This document shows positions 59,356 through 64,000 of a DNA stretch of 64,000 bases, in pieces. Under the pieces are notes generated by a model. The model saw only the letters and a program-made list of their open reading frames with translations. It did not search any database and was not told the DNA's origin. The number at the start of each line of letters is the position of its first letter. Position 1 is the stretch's first letter. The DNA is from Anthopleura xanthogrammica (lineage: Eukaryota; Cnidaria; Anthozoa; Actiniaria; Actiniidae). The position numbers and the translations under genes were made by a program. The DNA lies in NCBI GenBank assembly GCA_964019055.1, contig OZ025212.1:186001-250000 (forward strand). Direction: 5' to 3'.

Positions 59356-59616
59356 ATGGCGTCCAGCGACAATAAATTCGAGAGAAGAAAAAACCCCTAC
59401 GAAAAGACAAAACAAAGCAGTCCAAATAAGAAAAAAGTGGACGAAAATTCCTCTCAGCTTTGAGTGCTTAATACCAGTTTACATAAAGTAGAGAGAGCAT
59501 GTTATAACCTGGAAGTACGCGGATCTGGAATCCCCAAACACATGTTGGCTGACTTAGTAAGCTCTGGGCCAGATGATCAGCAAAACACTAACAATGATAG
59601 CTCACTGCTGTTGTAA
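59356..59616 (+). pseudogene. TSNAX copy 3, internally deleted
   Basis: Carries the same ~570-bp deletion as copy 2 but without the inserted element. The ATG at 59356 opens a 35-codon frame that keeps the basic nuclear-localisation region (FERRKNPYEK, SPNKKK) and stops at the deletion join (TGA 59461-59463). The C-terminal 50 codons and the 3' untranslated region follow out of use. Confidence 0.92.
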
Positions 59617-59699
59617 TTCATTAATCTAAATGTGTGATCAATAAAGAAACAAAAGTTCAATGTACATCTCATTGATCAGTAAAAGCTTTAAAAATCGTT

Positions 59700-60248
59700 T
59701 TTCTGTAACCTAAATATGCTCTGATATACGCAGCCAGAAGTCCATTAGAAGAAGCCGAGAACGTTACATTACGTCACGTCACTTCACCTTTATACAATGC
59801 ATCATGGGATAACAGATGAGGAATCTACCGTATAAAACCCACAGTGCATTGCGTACCAACAAATTTAGATTGTGATCTTACAAGAAGTCTAATCCGATCT
59901 TGCAACCATTTGTATAGTATATAAGTAATATAACCTAATCTAAGAGCCTAGAACTTCTTAATCTCTAGAGAGTTTTCACTGGACTGTACACTCATTGACC
60001 CAACTCTGATAACCTTTACTGATATTCAAGTCACACAATGGTTTGTTTATATTTCTATCAGCCTCGGTTCAATGCGCGTCCTGAACTAGTTCTCGGAATC
60101 CGCTCACCCGGAAGAAAGGTCTTCCAAGAAATCCGCTGTTTCGCTCTCTACAATTCTATTGTAGTTGTTTACAATATTTTTCTATATCTTCAGCGCTCTG
60201 CAGTGGTCTTTAAAGGAGCTTTAGAATCTCTGAAATCCGTGTAGAGAG
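59700..60248 (+). promoter_or_regulatory. promoter and 5' untranslated exon of kinase gene C
   Basis: Nearly identical to the gene B promoter, including ACGTCAC half-sites (about 59770-59784) and a GTATAAAAC box near 59830. The donor is at 60248/60249 and the acceptor ends at 61256, four bases before the ATG. Confidence 0.6.
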
Positions 60249-61260
60249 GTGAGCATCAACGTAATAGTCGTAGGTCTACCTGGTTTTGACTCAACTTCGT
60301 TTGCTTGTGTATTAAGTATAAATCTAGTTAGTATTGATGGTAAAACCTGGTCCTTTTAGAATATCACTTTTGGCTGTCTGTTTCGCTAGCTTACTCTACT
60401 GATTCCAATCATTTTCATGGTTTCATAAAAGCGCCTTATCGAGAATAAAGGTAAGAAGTCTTTGAAAACTTTCTTGTTTTCGGTTTCCAGCAAACTAGAA
60501 ACAGTGAGCTTACTTCGAATGTCTTTATTTAACACTTTGATTGAAACTTCTCGCCTTATTTATCTGTCTTTACATATATATATAAAGCAATTGACTCTGT
60601 TTAATTTGATCGAAATTCAGTCCTAATTTATATGTCGCAAGCACCTCAGTATATGATCATCAGCCGAAAATCACATTGGATAATTATATAAACTACGAAC
60701 AACTACACAGTTTAGCGACTTAGGTGTACTCCTTTCGCCTCTTAATGTCATAGCATCTTCATAGCGTATTATGAGAAACCGGGGGTCCGTAACTCGTGCT
60801 TGCTCGTTTGAGCCGCTATCGATTACGGATGTATACGTATAGATCTTCCTTCGAAACAACTTAACGAAAAGGTTAAAATAAGCTCAGTAATGATCGACGC
60901 TGTTAATAATTATAATGCCTGTGTTTATCGAACATTTCAATGTTTTGACTCAAAAAGTTAATGTATCCAGTCAAATCATTTGAAATGTTACACATCCCTG
61001 CAGGAATAACCTGCTAGCGCAGAGCGATGCTTTTAATATGAACTAGAGTCTGAAGAATCCAGACAGACGCATAGTATTTATCCTTGCTCTCTATTGTTGT
61101 TTTTCAAAGCCACTGGATGTGGCTAGAGGATTTTCCGCCTTTGGATTTCTGGCTTTTCTCACATCGACCAACATCATTGTCGTCTTTTGGTGCTTCTAGT
61201 GAATGATTGCATGCCAATCGCCTGTTTATAATCTTGTAAACGTTCTTCCATTCCAGTACA

Positions 61261-63768
61261 ATGGCCATGGCAGCCCCTATTGTCTTTCTGGGTCACTACA
61301 AAGTCAATTTGCTTGACAAGTTAGGACAGGGGGTGTTTGGAATCGTGTTTCGAGGTACGTGATGTCCATTGTCTTAGCTTATCTGATTCAAACGTTCTGT
61401 AATGCCTATTCAGAGGTTTAGATGGAGTTTTGTTTTTTTCAAAAGGGACGGACGCACGGCGAAGCATAAAAGTCGCCGTAAAACAAATGGAGCTGAAGAA
61501 GGAAGACAAGGCAGGGGCTGACAAAATTGGAAGTGATGCAATGACAGAAATCAAGAACTTGCAGGTAATTTTCCCATTCTTTCGTTCAATTTTTGCATCG
61601 CTTGTTTTGATTGGTTTTCTTTGGCTTGGGCGTAATGTTTTGCCTATTTCAAACCACTTGTCATTCCCTTGAGTATCATTTCTTTGTTTGGATGCAAATG
61701 AAAAAAAGAATCCAGCTTTTCTCAAAGGAATGACACGTGGTCTGAATTGACTATAAACATAGGACCAAGCTAACTCATAGTATTTGCTGTTTTCAGAAAC
61801 TCCCGTCCCACCCCCACATAGTCAAGTTTTTGGACTTCCATTTCCAATCCAATTCCTTCTGGATGGTCATGGAGTTTTGCAACTTTGGTAATCTAAAGGA
61901 GTACTTTGACAAGTACAAACCAATAGACTTTGTGACCAAGGTTGAATTGATGCAACAAGCAGCTAGTGCCATCGCTCATTTGCATGGTCTTCCTGTCCCG
62001 ATCATACACAGAGACTTGAAGCCAGCTAATATCATGTTGCATTACACTGGGGACAGACCTATGGTTAAAGGTACTGGTGCACGCATACTTCTTCTAGTTA
62101 GACTTACAGGCAAAGTTACCCTACATGGCCTTAACTATTACGTCATGACAGTCAACCCAGACTCCCTCGTCCAAAGCCAACACAGCATTCCAAGCCATTA
62201 ACTTAAATGGATAGTTTGATACATATTTAGCATCATGTGTGTTTCGGTTTTTAGTGACTGACTTTGGCTTAGCTAAAGTTGCCGAAGACAAGGCTGACCT
62301 TGCAAAAACCTTCATGATGTCGACCATTGGAGGAACACCTGCATTCATGGCCCCAGAATTCTTTCTGAGGCAGAAGTACACATCCTCTGTAGATGTGTTT
62401 GCCCTTGGTTTGGTGTTTTTAGGCATGCTTAACTATGATGACCACGGCGACATCTTACCAGGCAAGTACTAATCAAGCTAGCCTGCGTAGCGGTCTCTGT
62501 AGGGTGAAGTTGAGAACGAGAGAGGAAGAGGGGGGACAGGAAGGGAAAAGTACGTTCTAGCATTCTAGTCAACCTCATATTCATATTCTTTCTTTTTTTC
62601 AGTGTTTGGGACTGACTTTTTGATGATGCCATTAGGAATGGTGATAGCACAGGCGCTGAAATCAAGTTCTTCTCCACCAACCGTTGTTGAGATAAAACAG
62701 AGCGAAAGGAAAGACATTAAAGAAGTAAAAGAAGTTATCAAAAAAATGGTAACGGCTAAGAAAGAGGATCGTATGAAAACCCAGGAAGTTCACACCGCAT
62801 TCAAGAATATTTTCGGTAGGTGTATCATTGGGGAAGTATGTCCTCGAGTTATTTTGTTTTTAATTTTCAGTGGACCAATCATTAAATATCAAAATTATAA
62901 ATCCAAAAGTACCTATACTGACTTCAAGGTGAATCAGCTAAGTCCTGACAACCCCTTAGTTGGTATCATTCTCATTATCAGCTGGTTAGAAAGGTTTCAG
63001 TTGAAGCATGTTTGTAATCTTTGCAGATAAACTTAAGGTCGGTATTCCTCCCCCACCTCCACCCCCAACCGAGATAACAGATGCAGAAACTGATGAAGAT
63101 GATCGGCCTAATAATGAAATTGACGACTCGGAAGAGGGGGACATTGGCTACCACTTGCTGAGGCAGGCTGCTGGTCAAATGTTAAAGGTAGGCATAGGAA
63201 GGAGGCGAGAGAAGGCGGCCAAAGGAGAATGAAAGCCCTTACCAACTAAAACTTTCCTTTGAATTTGTTATGTTGGCAAGAAAAGTGATTGAAATACATG
63301 AATGAGAAAAAAAATTCTTGAAACTTTAACTAAGATTTGTCACATTGACAAAAAAATCACTAACCAGTGTGAGAGAAGCCGAGTTCCGGATAAAGGAAAA
63401 GACACTTACAACTCAGTAAATGGTTCCCTGGAAGACTTACAATGATGGGCTGGTTTCCTGTGGTTTTGGCGGCAATTTTCGTACCAAACGGAGGGGCGCG
63501 CTCTCGCCTAGCTCGTTGGCTCGTTGGGTTCAGTTTTGCTCGTTTTGCTCTAGAAAGATGGACATAAGATATAAAACTATAAGCTTATTATTATCTGCAA
63601 ACAATGGTATTTTTGTTGTTGTTTTCTTAGGAAAAGGGAAGGCCAGGAGAAGAAGACAATGATCAAAAGGACTTGTTGGGAGCTGGCAGGATGCCACTCT
63701 TGGAGATGCTGTTATTACAGGCATTGGGAGAAGGAGGAGACGACGACGACAAACAATTGCCTGAAGGA
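61261..63768 (+). CDS. kinase gene C: kinase with SH3 repeats, 3' end outside window
   Basis: Seven coding exons visible: 61261-61354, 61446-61564, 61797-62070, 62255-62461, 62603-62815, 63027-63187, 63631-63768, encoding about 402 residues. This covers the whole kinase domain and the acidic linker; the GGW repeats should follow past 64000. Catalytic residues match genes A and B. Changes unique to C are V9F, DDHGD for DELGD late in the kinase, and a distinct linker exon (RPGEEDNDQKD, DDDDKQLPEG). Intron 6 (63188-63630) has no similarity to intron 6 of A or B. No stop or frameshift is visible. Confidence 0.85.
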
Positions 63769-64000
63769 GTGAGTACACGCCCAAGATTAGATATTGGAAA
63801 ATAATAATATAGTAAGCTTAAGCATAACTAGTTAAAGGGCAAAACAATATTCACAAGCAGATAAAGTTTGTCAGCTTAAGGAGGCTAGAAAGGGTATTTT
63901 AACTTGCATATACACAGAAGTCTAGTTATGGACTTTTGATATGCACTAACAAAAATGACCCTGAAAAACTTTATATGGCTAAATATGACACTAAGTTGAA
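63769..64000 (+). other. start of kinase C intron 7
   Basis: Donor GTGAGT at 63769. No similarity to the short intron 7 of genes A and B, and the next exon is not reached. Confidence 0.6.

Overview
This window is eukaryotic nuclear DNA from an animal. Every gene is split into short exons with GT-AG introns, the sequence is AT-rich and full of mini- and microsatellites, and the proteins are metazoan orthologues (TRIM9/67, VTI1B, Son of sevenless, MCM8, TSNAX). The repeat style, compact introns, LINE and MITE remnants and the kinase/Mind-bomb-repeat family suggest an early-branching invertebrate, most plausibly an anthozoan cnidarian (coral or sea anemone). That placement is inference; no species marker is present. 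There is one 200-base assembly gap (1457-1656).

Layout. 1.7-3.0 kb (+): last two coding exons of a TRIM9/TRIM67-type ubiquitin ligase. 3-7.5 kb: gene-free, with a 342-bp foldback element flanked by perfect 7-bp target duplications and a small MITE whose relatives recur near 50 and 59 kb. 7.6-10.1 kb (-): VTI1B, eight coding exons. 10.2-11.0 kb (-): 5'-truncated LINE. 11.9-27.9 kb (+): a full Son of sevenless gene, 33 coding exons, 1261 residues, including one AT-AC (U12-type) intron. 28.5-30.8 kb: a 59-60 bp minisatellite that reverses direction internally. 31.5-41.65 kb (-): MCM8, 33 coding exons, 817 residues, with unusually repetitive introns. 41.65-41.86 kb: a 208-bp divergent promoter shared with intronless TSNAX (+, 41.86-42.69 kb).

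42.7-64 kb: three tandem copies of a gene encoding a complete protein kinase domain, an acidic/proline linker and three Mind-bomb/HERC2-type SH3-like repeats. Copies A and B are complete (661 and 656 residues); C runs off the window after its seventh coding exon. Copies B and C are each preceded by broken copies of MCM8 exon 1, the divergent promoter and TSNAX. The duplicated unit was therefore about 8.5 kb, spanning the MCM8 5' end to the kinase 3' end. The shared TSNAX deletion in B and C, the element insertions unique to A or B, and conflicting similarity along the unit allow its history to be read, including likely gene conversion.

Function. SOS and TRIM9 are signalling genes, VTI1B acts in endosomal membrane fusion, MCM8 in recombination repair and TSNAX in RNA processing. 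They are neighbours, not a pathway. The kinase/SH3-repeat family is the least understood and most interesting content. Exon coordinates were derived by hand from splice sites, reading frame and family similarity, and all internal reading frames close; single-base errors at a few boundaries are possible.
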